A stretch of 62,803 nt of DNA from Lachnospiraceae bacterium (GTDB lineage: Bacteria > Bacteroidota > Bacteroidia > Bacteroidales > Muribaculaceae). Shown here in pieces: positions 8,639 through 17,387 of the stretch. The notes beneath the pieces were generated by a model, which saw nothing but the letters and a program-made list of their open reading frames with translations, was not told where the DNA came from and ran no database searches. Every line of letters begins with the position of its first letter. The first letter of the stretch is position 1. Made by a program: the position numbers and the translations under genes. The stretch covers positions 1-62,803 of the forward strand of contig JAMPGZ010000014.1 of NCBI GenBank assembly GCA_023663655.1, given 5' to 3'.

Positions 8639-9484
8639 ATGCGTGACCTTCTCGACTTTTTATTCAAATACAGCAAATGGCTGTTATTCGTGATTTATGT
8701 GGTTGCGAGCTGTGTGTTGCTTTTCCGCAACAATCCCTACCAGCATCACATATTCCTCACCTCAGCCAATTCCGTTTCGGCAACCGTATATGGAACCGCC
8801 GAAAATGTCACGTCATATTTTCACTTACGCGACATTAATGATGACCTCCAGTCACAGAACGCGCGTCTTGAAGCGGAACTCCTCGAATTGCAAAAAAGAC
8901 TCGGCAAGTATGAGCTTGAAGCCTCGTTCGATTCAATAATGAACGACAGCGTGAAGCTGCAATATGATTTCATCCTTGCCGATGTGATAAGCAACAGCAT
9001 CACCCGTGGACACAATTATATCACGATTGAGAAAGGAAGCCTTGACGGCATCAAGCCGGAAATGGGCGTGGTGGACCAGAATGGCGTGGTGGGAGTTGTG
9101 AACGTAGTGGGAGAACACGCATCCCGCATCATATCACTTCTTAATCCAAAGATGAGATTGTCATGCAAGATAAAAGGGAGCGAATACTTCGGATCACTCG
9201 TGTGGGACGGGAAAAATCCCGAAGAAGCGGTGCTTGAAGAAATGCCGCGACACGAAAAGTTCAAAAAAGGCGACACAATCGTCACGAGCGGCTACTCGGC
9301 GGTATTCCCTCCCGGAATTCCCGTAGGCACAATTGTGAGCCATGCAAAAGAGCATGACGACAACTTCTATGCCCTACGCATAAAACTGTTCACCGACTTC
9401 AACCGGCTCAGTACCGTCCGCATTATCACCAATGACATGGTAGAGGAACTAAACGAGATAAAAGAAGGCGAGGAAAACGACTGA
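8639..9484 (+). CDS. mreC: Rod shape-determining protein MreC
   Basis: Bitopic inner-membrane protein (281 residues) of the elongasome that links MreB to PBP2 and regulates PBP2 activity. A short cytosolic N-terminus is followed by one membrane segment (about 15-30), then a coiled-coil region (about 65-95, rich in L, E and Q) and the periplasmic beta-barrel domains with GVVDQNGVVGVVNVVGEHAS and VTSGYSAVFPPGIPVGTI, both typical of MreC. mreD follows after 13 bp. Confidence 0.95.
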   Translation: MRDLLDFLFKYSKWLLFVIYVVASCVLLFRNNPYQHHIFLTSANSVSATVYGTAENVTSYFHLRDINDDLQSQNARLEAELLELQKRLGKYELEASFDSIMNDSVKLQYDFILADVISNSITRGHNYITIEKGSLDGIKPEMGVVDQNGVVGVVNVVGEHASRIISLLNPKMRLSCKIKGSEYFGSLVWDGKNPEEAVLEEMPRHEKFKKGDTIVTSGYSAVFPPGIPVGTIVSHAKEHDDNFYALRIKLFTDFNRLSTVRIITNDMVEELNEIKEGEEND

Positions 9485-9497
9485 AATTACAATCAAA

Positions 9498-10007
9498 ATG
9501 ACAAAAACGATCCTTCAATTTTTACTGCTGTTCATCATTCTCATCCTGTTGCAGGCTATTGTGTTCAACAATATATGCCTGTTTGGAGTCGCTGTTCCTT
9601 TTGTCTTCATCTACTTCATAGTCCATCTTCCGGTAACGATCTCAGCCAACTGGCTTCTCACACTTTCATTCATAACCGGATTGACTATCGATATTTTCGC
9701 CAACACGCAAGGAATGAACTCACTCGCCTGCACCATAGTGGCAATGTGCCGCCACAGCATACTGCACTGGTATTTTCCGAGAGAGGATGAACTCACCATT
9801 CCCGAGCCGTCAATACGCTCGCTCGGAATAGAGGTATTTTCCAAATATCTGTTCACATTCGTCTTATTTTACTGCACAATCATATTCCTTATAGAATCCT
9901 TTTCATTCTTCAATATTTTCAGATTATTGTTGCGCATACTTTGCAGCACACTCCTCACATTCCTGCTACTGCTTGGTGTTGACAGTATGCTTTCACAAAG
10001 GAGATAA
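9498..10007 (+). CDS. mreD: Rod shape-determining membrane protein MreD
   Basis: Small polytopic inner-membrane protein (169 residues, about five hydrophobic segments) that partners MreC. MreD is poorly conserved in sequence. The call rests on length, hydrophobicity, the segment GLTIDIFANTQGMNSLACTIVAM (counterpart of the usual GLLxD..x..lG...L), and position between mreC and mrdA. Eight bases separate it from mrdA. Confidence 0.9.
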   Translation: MTKTILQFLLLFIILILLQAIVFNNICLFGVAVPFVFIYFIVHLPVTISANWLLTLSFITGLTIDIFANTQGMNSLACTIVAMCRHSILHWYFPREDELTIPEPSIRSLGIEVFSKYLFTFVLFYCTIIFLIESFSFFNIFRLLLRILCSTLLTFLLLLGVDSMLSQRR

Positions 10008-10015
10008 TTTAATCT

Positions 10016-11881
10016 ATGAGAAAAAACTACGAACTCGAAAAACGCAAATACATAATCGGCGGATTCATTGTAATCATAGTCCTCATATATATCGTGAGGC
10101 TGTTCAATCTACAAGTGATGGACAGCAATTACAAGCAATTTGCCGACTCCAATGCGTTCATGCGTAAAACTTTATACCCGTCACGAGGCATGATACGCGA
10201 CCGCAACGGCAAACTTGTGGTCTACAATCAGCCGGCATACGATGTGATGATGATTCCGCGAAATGTCCAGGAGTTTGACACGATCGACTTCTGCAACACA
10301 TTAGGTATAACCGTCGACGCATTCCACAAGCGCATTGCCGACATGAAGGACCGCCGCCTCAACCCGGGATATTCATCCTATACCCCGCAAAAGTTTATAA
10401 CACAGATATCGGCGAAGGATTACGGCAGACTTGCCGAAAAGCTATACCGTTTCCCCGGTTTCTTTATACAGCAGAGAATACTTCGGCAGTATGTGACTTC
10501 TACGGCAGGAAATGTGCTCGGCAATATACGCGAGGTCAACCAGACCGATATAGAGCGCGATCCATATTATGCCGCAGGCGATTATTGCGGCGACCTTGGT
10601 GTGGAGAAAAGCTACGAGGAGTATCTGCGTGGAGAAAAAGGCGTGGAAATACTTTACCGCGACGCATACGGAAGAATCCAGGGACGATATGAGGACGGGG
10701 CACATGATGTGGCTCCGGTGTCAGGGCGCGACCTAACCTTAAGCCTCGACATCGACCTGCAACAATATGGAGAACAATTGATGCAGAATAAAATCGGGGC
10801 AATCGTGGCGATTGAACCGGCAACCGGCGAGATACTCGCGCTCGTCAGCAGCCCTACCTACGACCCTAAATTGCTTGTGGGCCGCGAGCGTGGGAAAAAT
10901 TACCGCGCTTTGATCAATGACTTCTATAAGCCGCTCTTTGACCGTGCATTGAAAGGAGCCTATCCCCCGGGGTCAACATTCAAGCCCTCACAAGGACTTA
11001 TCCTCAGACAAGAGAATATAATAACCCTTTCCACCGCCTATCCATGCTATCACGGATTCATCAGCGGAGGATTGCGTGTGGGCTGTCACGGACACGGCTC
11101 CCCCATCACCCTGCAACCGGCACTGCAAACATCGTGCAACGCATTCTTCTGCTGGGGGTTGAAGGCGATGCTTGACGGACACCGTTCAAAATACGGTTCT
11201 GTAGCGGAGGCTTTTGAAGTGTGGAAGAAACACCTCGTGTCACTCGGCTACGGCTACAAACTGGGCGTGGACCTGCCGGGTGAATCGCGCGGATTCATTC
11301 CAAATGCCAATTTCTACAACAAGTGGTATGGGGAAAACCATTGGAGCGCCAACACCATCATATCCATCGCCATCGGACAGGGTGAAATATCGGCAACACC
11401 GTTGCAGATAGCCAATCTGTGTGCCACCATCGCCAACCGAGGGCACTTTATTACCCCTCATGCAGTAAAAAGCATCCAGGACACTGTGATGCCTGAAGAG
11501 TATGTCACTAAAAGGTACCCCACCATCGACCGCACTTATTTTGAAGAGGTGGCGACCGGAATGCGCATGGCTGTCACCGGAGGTACCTGCCGCCTCGCCA
11601 ATCTTAAAGACATCGAGGTGTGCGGAAAAACAGGAACCGCTCAGAATCCTCATGGAAAAGACCACTCGGCTTTCATCGGTTTCGCACCTTATCATGATCC
11701 GAAAATAGCCATTTGTGTCTATGTGGAAAATGCGGGATTCGGTGCCACCTACGGTGTGCCGATCGGATCGCTGATGATTGAGAAATATCTCACCGACACC
11801 ATCGCACCGGAGCGCAAGTATCTTGAAGAACGAATGTTTAACTCTAACACTATTATAAGCAGTGGAGTCAAAAAACACTAA
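10016..11881 (+). CDS. mrdA: Penicillin-binding protein 2 (elongasome transpeptidase)
   Basis: Monofunctional class B PBP that cross-links lateral-wall peptidoglycan together with RodA. A single N-terminal membrane anchor (about 12-33) is followed by the dimerisation/pedestal region (RGMIRDRNGKLV, 57-67) and the transpeptidase domain. Active-site motifs are S320-T-F-K323, S373-C-N375 and K538-T-G540, so the nucleophile is Ser320. At 621 residues it is a normal length. The last 20 bp overlap the start of rodA, which implies translational coupling. Confidence 0.97.
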   Translation: MRKNYELEKRKYIIGGFIVIIVLIYIVRLFNLQVMDSNYKQFADSNAFMRKTLYPSRGMIRDRNGKLVVYNQPAYDVMMIPRNVQEFDTIDFCNTLGITVDAFHKRIADMKDRRLNPGYSSYTPQKFITQISAKDYGRLAEKLYRFPGFFIQQRILRQYVTSTAGNVLGNIREVNQTDIERDPYYAAGDYCGDLGVEKSYEEYLRGEKGVEILYRDAYGRIQGRYEDGAHDVAPVSGRDLTLSLDIDLQQYGEQLMQNKIGAIVAIEPATGEILALVSSPTYDPKLLVGRERGKNYRALINDFYKPLFDRALKGAYPPGSTFKPSQGLILRQENIITLSTAYPCYHGFISGGLRVGCHGHGSPITLQPALQTSCNAFFCWGLKAMLDGHRSKYGSVAEAFEVWKKHLVSLGYGYKLGVDLPGESRGFIPNANFYNKWYGENHWSANTIISIAIGQGEISATPLQIANLCATIANRGHFITPHAVKSIQDTVMPEEYVTKRYPTIDRTYFEEVATGMRMAVTGGTCRLANLKDIEVCGKTGTAQNPHGKDHSAFIGFAPYHDPKIAICVYVENAGFGATYGVPIGSLMIEKYLTDTIAPERKYLEERMFNSNTIISSGVKKH

Positions 11882-13328
11882 CAGCTCGGTATTAAAGAAC
11901 ATCGACTGGGTCACAGTCATCATCTATCTGCTGCTGCTCATAGCCGGGGTGGTATCGATATACTCGGCAAGCTATGACTTTGACAACGCCTCGATATTTT
12001 CATTTGAAGAGTTCTCGGGGAAACAGATACGCTGGGTCGGCTGCGCGATCATTGCCGCATTGGTGATCCTGCTCATAGACTTCCGTGTGTATGAGACTTA
12101 CGCCTACCCCATCTATATATGCTTGATTCTGCTGCTTATAGTCACCATATTCGTAGCCCCCGACATAAAAGGGTCAAGATCTTGGCTTGTGTTAGGACCT
12201 ATGAGCCTGCAGCCGGCTGAGTTTGGAAAATTTGCCACATCACTGGCTCTTGCCAAATTATTCTCTTCCTATAATTTCTCCCTCAATTCAAGCCCGTCAA
12301 GCTATTTCAGGGCATTGCTCATCATCTTCTTGCCCATAGTCTTGATTCTTGCCCAAAAAGAAACCGGCTCGGCACTCGCCTACCTCGCCCTTTTCTTCGT
12401 CCTTTATCGAGAGGGCATGAGCGGACTGGTGCTCACGGCTGCGCTTTTCGCGGTTGTGTTTTTTGTCACCATCGTGAAGTACTCCGAGAATATGATAATG
12501 GGCATACCTTCGGGCGAAGTCGCGGTATTCATCATGATTGAGGTAATAATCGTGGCGATGATGGCGATGTACTGCAAAATCATTTGGGCGGCTCGGACTA
12601 TTTTATTCTGGTTCTCAGGAACAGGAATAGCGGCATGGATTGCCGGATTGTGTGGCGTGGAAATTCCCGGAATGATTTTCTTCTTGAGCGTGATAGGCAT
12701 TGCCATAATATACTGCCTGTTTCTGCTGTTCCGAGGTCCGGTCAAACGCATTCTCATCACTATCGGCGGAGCGGTTGTTGCCGTGGTATTCATGTTTTCA
12801 GTCAACAAAGTGTTCAACGACATTCTTCAACCCCACCAGCAGCAACGCATCAAAGTGTCGCTCGGAATAGTTGAAGATCTCCGTGGTGCCGGCTACAATG
12901 TGAACCAGTCAAAAATCGCCATAGGTTCCGGAGGTATGTTTGGCAAAGGCTTCCTCAACGGCACCCAGACCAAATTGAAATATGTGCCGGAACAGCACAC
13001 CGATTTCATCTTCTGCACCATAGGCGAAGAAGAAGGATTCATCGGCACCACCATTGTGCTGATGCTTTTCCTCGCATTGATTCTACGCATAATAAGCATA
13101 GCCGAGCGCCAGCCCACCACATTCTCCCGTGTGTATGCCTATTGCGTCGCCTCATTCCTCATATTCCATCTCGCCATCAACGTGGGCATGGTGATAGGGT
13201 TGTGCCCTGTGATAGGAATCCCTCTGCCCTTCTTCAGCTATGGAGGATCTTCGCTATGGGGATTCACATTCCTTCTGTTCATACTGTTGCGCCTCGATGC
13301 CGCACGCCGTGAACATCATAATTATTGA
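11862..13328 (+). CDS. rodA: RodA SEDS glycosyltransferase
   Basis: Polytopic SEDS peptidoglycan polymerase that works with PBP2. SEDS signatures include GSRSWL, LQPAEFGK, QKETGSALAY, EEGFIG and the C-terminal PFFSYGGSS. It is 488 residues, longer than the roughly 370 of E. coli RodA. The extra length is a central hydrophobic insertion of additional membrane segments (about 205-325), as in other Bacteroidetes RodA proteins. The chosen start lies 20 bp inside mrdA and gives a short cytosolic tail before the first membrane helix. Confidence 0.96.
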   Translation: MESKNTNSSVLKNIDWVTVIIYLLLLIAGVVSIYSASYDFDNASIFSFEEFSGKQIRWVGCAIIAALVILLIDFRVYETYAYPIYICLILLLIVTIFVAPDIKGSRSWLVLGPMSLQPAEFGKFATSLALAKLFSSYNFSLNSSPSSYFRALLIIFLPIVLILAQKETGSALAYLALFFVLYREGMSGLVLTAALFAVVFFVTIVKYSENMIMGIPSGEVAVFIMIEVIIVAMMAMYCKIIWAARTILFWFSGTGIAAWIAGLCGVEIPGMIFFLSVIGIAIIYCLFLLFRGPVKRILITIGGAVVAVVFMFSVNKVFNDILQPHQQQRIKVSLGIVEDLRGAGYNVNQSKIAIGSGGMFGKGFLNGTQTKLKYVPEQHTDFIFCTIGEEEGFIGTTIVLMLFLALILRIISIAERQPTTFSRVYAYCVASFLIFHLAINVGMVIGLCPVIGIPLPFFSYGGSSLWGFTFLLFILLRLDAARREHHNY

Positions 13329-13435
13329 ACAATAATATATGCAACACTAATTTTCCTCATGAGAAATAATAAATCCGCTTATAGGCTCATGTGCCAGATT
13401 TAGCCATTTTATTAGTCTTTTACATAGATTTTTTG

Positions 13436-13443
13436 TAAGTTTG
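13436..13443 (+). promoter_or_regulatory. Predicted -7 box of the LysE-family operon
   Basis: TAAGTTTG fits TAnnTTTG and sits 29 bp before the ATG at 13473. Confidence 0.5.
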
Positions 13444-13472
13444 CATACAATTCAGAACTGAATAATTATTTA

Positions 13473-14117
13473 ATGGAATCGCTTATATATGTCATCATAC
13501 GCGGTATCGCAATTGGAGTGCTGATTTCAGCGCCAATGGGTCCTATCGGTATGCTTGTGATACAGCGGACATTAAACAAGGGGCGCCGCCCTGCTTTCTA
13601 CACCGGAATCGGTGCAGCATTGAGTGATTTGATTTACTGCCTTCTCACAGGGCTCGGACTTTCATTCATAACCGATTTCATCGAAACCAACCAGCTTATA
13701 CTTCAGATAATCGGCTCCCTCGTTCTGGCGGCATTTGCCTTGGTTCTATTTCGGAAAAATCCCACACGCAAGCTCTCCACTCCGGCAGAAGCGCCCGTGT
13801 CGGGATGGAAAGATATCGTGTCGGGATTCCTCCTCACCTTTTCCAACCCGCTTATTCTATTCTTTATAATCGGATTGTTTGCGCGGTTCAATTTCCTTCT
13901 GCCCGAATTCAGGCACTACCACTACGCCTCAGGCTATGCTTCAATTTTTGGAGGAGCGCTCTTGTGGTGGTTCACCATAACTTATTTTATAAACAAGGTC
14001 AAGTCTCACTTCAATGTGAGATCTCTGTGGCTAATAAACCGCATCATAGGTTCGATTTTGCTGATAATGGCATTAGTCGGACTTATTATGGGGTTAAAAG
14101 ATTACTTTATCCCATGA
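13473..14117 (+). CDS. LysE/RhtB-family exporter
   Basis: A 214-residue inner-membrane protein with about six hydrophobic segments. The N-terminal GVLISAPMGPIGMLVIQRTL is the LysE-superfamily signature (usual form GxxxxxxPGPxxxxv...). LysE proteins export amino acids or related small molecules; the substrate here is not predictable. The stop overlaps the next start as ATGA (14114-14117), so the CBM9-like gene is translationally coupled to it. Confidence 0.88.
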   Translation: MESLIYVIIRGIAIGVLISAPMGPIGMLVIQRTLNKGRRPAFYTGIGAALSDLIYCLLTGLGLSFITDFIETNQLILQIIGSLVLAAFALVLFRKNPTRKLSTPAEAPVSGWKDIVSGFLLTFSNPLILFFIIGLFARFNFLLPEFRHYHYASGYASIFGGALLWWFTITYFINKVKSHFNVRSLWLINRIIGSILLIMALVGLIMGLKDYFIP

Positions 14118-14773
14118 CGAATAATCACGAAAACATCAGCATCCCGTTCATAAAGGATCTCAATGAGGAAAATCTGGATGAACTCATCAGGACCATTGAA
14201 GGCAAAGGCATCAGGCAGACTATCGACTGCCTGGATTGGGAAAAACAATACCCCTACCACCCTTTGACCACTGTGTCACTAATCCATACAGCCGACAAAC
14301 TCTACATCGACTTCTTTGTCAGAAGCAATTATTTAAGGGCAGTAAACTATCAGCACAATTCTCCGGTATATGAAGATTCAAGCGTGGGAGTGTACTTGCA
14401 ACCCTCACTTGACAAGCCCGATTACTTTGCCCTTATGTTCAACTGCATCGGAACAATAAACGCATCCTACGGTACTCCGGGCAACAAAGAACAGCTTGGC
14501 TTGGATTTCATCAATAAAATCTATGTGTATGCTTCTTGCGGCAATCGTCCGTTCCAAGAGCTGGAAGGGCTTTTCAGTTGGAACGTGATTGTCGGAATTC
14601 CGCTCAAAGAGATGGGCATAGAGTATTCCGGAGACCCCATAACCGTCAAAGGCAATTTCTACAAATGCGCTTCAGGCACAGCACAGCCTCATTTCATCTC
14701 ATGGCGCCCTATCGACACGCCGACACCCGACTTTGATGTGCCCGACTCATTTGGAAACATAATTTTACTTTGA
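14114..14773 (+). CDS. CBM9-like carbohydrate-binding domain protein without signal peptide
   Basis: The start is set by the ATGA overlap with the upstream stop, giving 219 residues; a longer frame upstream runs inside the exporter gene and is not used. The protein resembles the CBM9-like beta-sandwich found in Bacteroidetes hypothetical proteins (VSLIHTADKLYIDFFVRS, YEDSSVGVYLQP, FSWNVIVGIPL, GNFYKCASGTAQPHFISW). Such domains usually occur on secreted proteins, yet the N-terminus MTNNHENISIPF has no signal peptide. Function unknown. It shares an operon with a LysE exporter and a DUF4923 protein. Confidence 0.75.
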   Translation: MTNNHENISIPFIKDLNEENLDELIRTIEGKGIRQTIDCLDWEKQYPYHPLTTVSLIHTADKLYIDFFVRSNYLRAVNYQHNSPVYEDSSVGVYLQPSLDKPDYFALMFNCIGTINASYGTPGNKEQLGLDFINKIYVYASCGNRPFQELEGLFSWNVIVGIPLKEMGIEYSGDPITVKGNFYKCASGTAQPHFISWRPIDTPTPDFDVPDSFGNIILL

Positions 14774-14776
14774 TTT

Positions 14777-15478
14777 ATGAAAAAATTTATCGCAACTATT
14801 TTACTCGGCATTGCCGTATCGACAATGTCGGCTCAATCTTCATTCAGCCTCAAGGACCTGCTGAAAGGAGCATCAGACTCCACCTCATCATCTTCCGGAA
14901 AATCGCTTGGCGACATACTCGGCACCGGAACCGTAGGGTCGCTTGTCAGCAATATTCTCGGAAATGACAAAATATCACCTGCCGATATCGTTGGTACCTG
15001 GAACTATTCAGCCCCGGCAGTATCATTCAAAAGCGACAATCTGCTGAAAAAAGCAGGAGGCGCCGCTGCCGCTGCTACCGTCGAAAACAAACTGGCACCC
15101 TACTACAAGACCGCAGGATTTGACAAAATGGTGCTTACGGTCGAACCCGACAGCACATTCACCATGAAGCTCGCCCGTGGCTCATTGTCAGGAGAGCTCA
15201 CAAAGTCAGACCAAGACGGTTTCATGACCTTCCATTTCAAAGCGCTTAAAATGAACATCGGGACTATGGATGCCGCCGTTTCCAAAGCCGGCAATACAGT
15301 CACCATCACTTTCGACATCTCAAAGTTGATGAAACTCATTAACATGGCGGCGAAAATTTCGGGCAATTCCACTATTTCAGGACTAAACAAATTGCTGCAA
15401 AGCTATGATGGAATGCAAGCCGGATTCCGACTGCTGAAAAGCAAGGAAGCGTCCTCATCAACTACTAAGAAAAAGTAA
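14777..15478 (+). CDS. DUF4923-family exported protein
   Basis: A 233-residue protein with a Sec signal peptide (1-19, cleavage after MSA), then a serine/glycine-rich stretch (SLKDLLKGAS, SKSLGDILGTGTVGSLVSNILG) and a soluble domain opening with ISPADIVGTWNYSAPAVSF, which is characteristic of DUF4923 proteins of Bacteroidales. It is probably periplasmic or surface-associated; no lipobox is seen. It starts 3 bp after the CBM9-like gene and ends at a large inverted repeat (15501-15554). Function of the family is unknown. Confidence 0.82.
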   Translation: MKKFIATILLGIAVSTMSAQSSFSLKDLLKGASDSTSSSSGKSLGDILGTGTVGSLVSNILGNDKISPADIVGTWNYSAPAVSFKSDNLLKKAGGAAAAATVENKLAPYYKTAGFDKMVLTVEPDSTFTMKLARGSLSGELTKSDQDGFMTFHFKALKMNIGTMDAAVSKAGNTVTITFDISKLMKLINMAAKISGNSTISGLNKLLQSYDGMQAGFRLLKSKEASSSTTKKK

Positions 15479-15500
15479 TAGTAAACAAACATCTCAATTC

Positions 15501-15560
15501 AAAATCTTAAAAAAGAGTAGAACCGCATCGGTTAACATTCTTTTTTAAGATTTTTTGTTA
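15501..15560 (+). terminator. Nested hairpin terminator after the LysE-CBM9-DUF4923 operon
   Basis: Two perfect 16-bp arms (15501-15516 and 15539-15554, with core ATCTTAAAAAAGA) flank a 22-nt loop. The loop itself folds as AACCG-cat-CGGTT (15521-15533). The distal arm runs into TTTTTT. It lies directly between the DUF4923 stop and the promoter of the next gene. Confidence 0.75.
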
Positions 15561-15592
15561 TTATGCCACTTGGCTCTGATGCATGAAGTTGT

Positions 15593-15600
15593 TAATTTTG
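15593..15600 (+). promoter_or_regulatory. Predicted -7 box of the C40 lipoprotein gene
   Basis: TAATTTTG matches TAnnTTTG; a CTTG at 15569-15572, 20 bp upstream, is an acceptable -33 element. The ATG at 15608 then follows the expected transcript start almost at once. Confidence 0.5.
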
Positions 15601-15607
15601 TAATGCT

Positions 15608-16324
15608 ATGGTCAATTTGTCACGCATATATTTATATCTATCGCTACTCGTTCTGGCTGTTTCAACCGGCGCGTGCCACAGTTCGCGACACGCTGCCTCC
15701 GGTAATGGAAAAAACTACCATAGCCAACAGCAATCTAAAGTGAACACAAAAAATCTTAAAGGGGACGAGCGGAAACTTGTTGAAGAAGCCATGACATGGC
15801 TCGGCACACCCTATAGATATGGCGGACAAGACTACTCAGGCACTGACTGTTCCGGATTGACCATGAAGGTCTATCACAAAGCCCTCGGCATAAAAATTCC
15901 ACGCAATTCCGCCGAGCAGCAACGATTCTGCAAATCAATCAACAAAAAATCGCTCAATGCCGGCGACCTCTTGTTTTTCTGTACAGGAAGAGATAAAACG
16001 AGAGTCTCCCACGTAGGGCTATACATTGGCGACGGGCGTTTCATTCACTCTTCGGCAAGCCGAGGTGTCATAATAAGCCACCTTGAAGAACGATATTACG
16101 CCACTAAGTATCATTCATCGGGATTTGTAAGCCGTAAGGGCTATAAGCCGGCAGAAAACAAGCTCCCCAAAAAGGATAAAAAGAAAGCAGCTCCACAGCC
16201 TAAAAAAGCTCCGGAAACACAACCGCTGAAATTTGAGATTCCTAAGGACAAAAAAGCCGAGGTCGAACTGAATCAAGCCATAGAGAATCGCATCGACTCA
16301 ATCTACAGCTCTTTTCTCGATTAA
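15608..16324 (+). CDS. NlpC/P60 (C40) cell-wall endopeptidase, probable lipoprotein
   Basis: Cysteine peptidase of 238 residues that should cut the D-Glu-meso-DAP bond of peptidoglycan stem peptides. A signal peptide ends in a probable lipobox (STGAC, Cys23). The C40 domain (55-165) has the catalytic triad Cys81 (TDCSG), His135 (SHVGLY) and His147 (FIHSS). The C-terminal 70 residues are Lys/Pro-rich and low in complexity. The gene overlaps the convergent SH3-C40 gene by 4 bp at the tail. Confidence 0.9.
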   Translation: MVNLSRIYLYLSLLVLAVSTGACHSSRHAASGNGKNYHSQQQSKVNTKNLKGDERKLVEEAMTWLGTPYRYGGQDYSGTDCSGLTMKVYHKALGIKIPRNSAEQQRFCKSINKKSLNAGDLLFFCTGRDKTRVSHVGLYIGDGRFIHSSASRGVIISHLEERYYATKYHSSGFVSRKGYKPAENKLPKKDKKKAAPQPKKAPETQPLKFEIPKDKKAEVELNQAIENRIDSIYSSFLD

Positions 16325-17217
16325 TGGCTAAAATACCATGGATGATTGTTGATAGCGACAATTCCGTATGAACCCTCGTTTCCTATAACTCTGCGGGCAC
16401 AGATATAACCGGGCTTGTCAACCAAAGCTGTGCGCTTCACCCGTCCAGATGATTCCACAAAATATCCCTCGGAATCATAGATGCCCACATGATTTATACG
16501 TCCCGAAGCATTTCCGAAAAACACCAAGTCACCTTGCCTATAATCATCAGGCAACACAGGCGAGCCGGTTTTTGCTTGCTGCGAAGCATCGCGCAAAAGT
16601 ATTCTGCCAGTATTGTAAAAAGCCATTTTCACCAATCCCGAGCAGTCCATGCCCTTGCTCGACAAACCGCCCCACAGATAAGGGGTGCCCACATGATGCT
16701 TTGACATTCTTATTACCTCAGCCGCGGCATCCTCAACAAACACAGATTCAAGAGGCTTCACATAGTCCGACCTTATCCAGCCTGTTCTGCCGTCAGGAAT
16801 AACCACACGGCTCCACCCTTCCGACAGTATTCCGGTCATAATATCGCCAGCGACGACATCGCTCACAACAACTGCTGCCGCAACAGTGTCTTCATACACT
16901 TTAACCTCTTCGAAAGAAGTGACAAATAATCGCGGTTCGGATCGCCAAGCCGCAAATGCTTCATCATCAAAAGATGTAAGCGAGTTGGATATGACATACC
17001 CCCTATAGCCGTCGGGCATCTCAACCTCCTGCCACCCTTCTTCAAGTTCCTTTATTATCTTTAGCGGCATACCCATCAATGCCTGTGTCGACATTTCAGC
17101 GCCATGCCGAGGCTCAACCCTGACATGGGCAACCGAGATATGAGGCAACGCCCACTGTGCCACAGCTTCAGCACAACACACGACACTAAATAATATCAGC
17201 AACAAAAATCTTGTCAT
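16321..17217 (-). CDS. SH3-domain NlpC/P60 (C40) peptidase
   Basis: Exported 298-residue enzyme: signal peptide (1-20), two bacterial SH3-like domains (about 25-85 and 95-157) and a C-terminal C40 domain (160-270). This order matches YkfC-type gamma-D-glutamyl-L-diamino acid endopeptidases, which trim stem peptides during wall recycling. Cys192 (MDCSG) and His243 (NHVGIY) are present. The usual third catalytic His/Asn in the F-H-S-S position is Glu255 (FVESS), so activity is not certain. Three or four bases overlap the convergent C40 gene. Confidence 0.9.
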   Translation of the reverse strand: MTRFLLLILFSVVCCAEAVAQWALPHISVAHVRVEPRHGAEMSTQALMGMPLKIIKELEEGWQEVEMPDGYRGYVISNSLTSFDDEAFAAWRSEPRLFVTSFEEVKVYEDTVAAAVVVSDVVAGDIMTGILSEGWSRVVIPDGRTGWIRSDYVKPLESVFVEDAAAEVIRMSKHHVGTPYLWGGLSSKGMDCSGLVKMAFYNTGRILLRDASQQAKTGSPVLPDDYRQGDLVFFGNASGRINHVGIYDSEGYFVESSGRVKRTALVDKPGYICARRVIGNEGSYGIVAINNHPWYFSH

Positions 17218-17387
17218 TTCATAATCATTTTAGAAATGTAAATTTAATATTTTTTTCACTTGGCTAATCCTTTTTCAATGTTAAATTGTTCAAGTTATAT
17301 AACGAGGACGATACACTTTTCTTATTAAAAACACTGAAAGGCAGCGACTCCGACGTTTGGTTTATTAATCTGTTATAATTCACTATT

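Noticed and set aside
11240-11923. 227-codon minus-strand frame opposite mrdA/rodA
   Set aside because: Antisense shadow of the transpeptidase domain; no family match.
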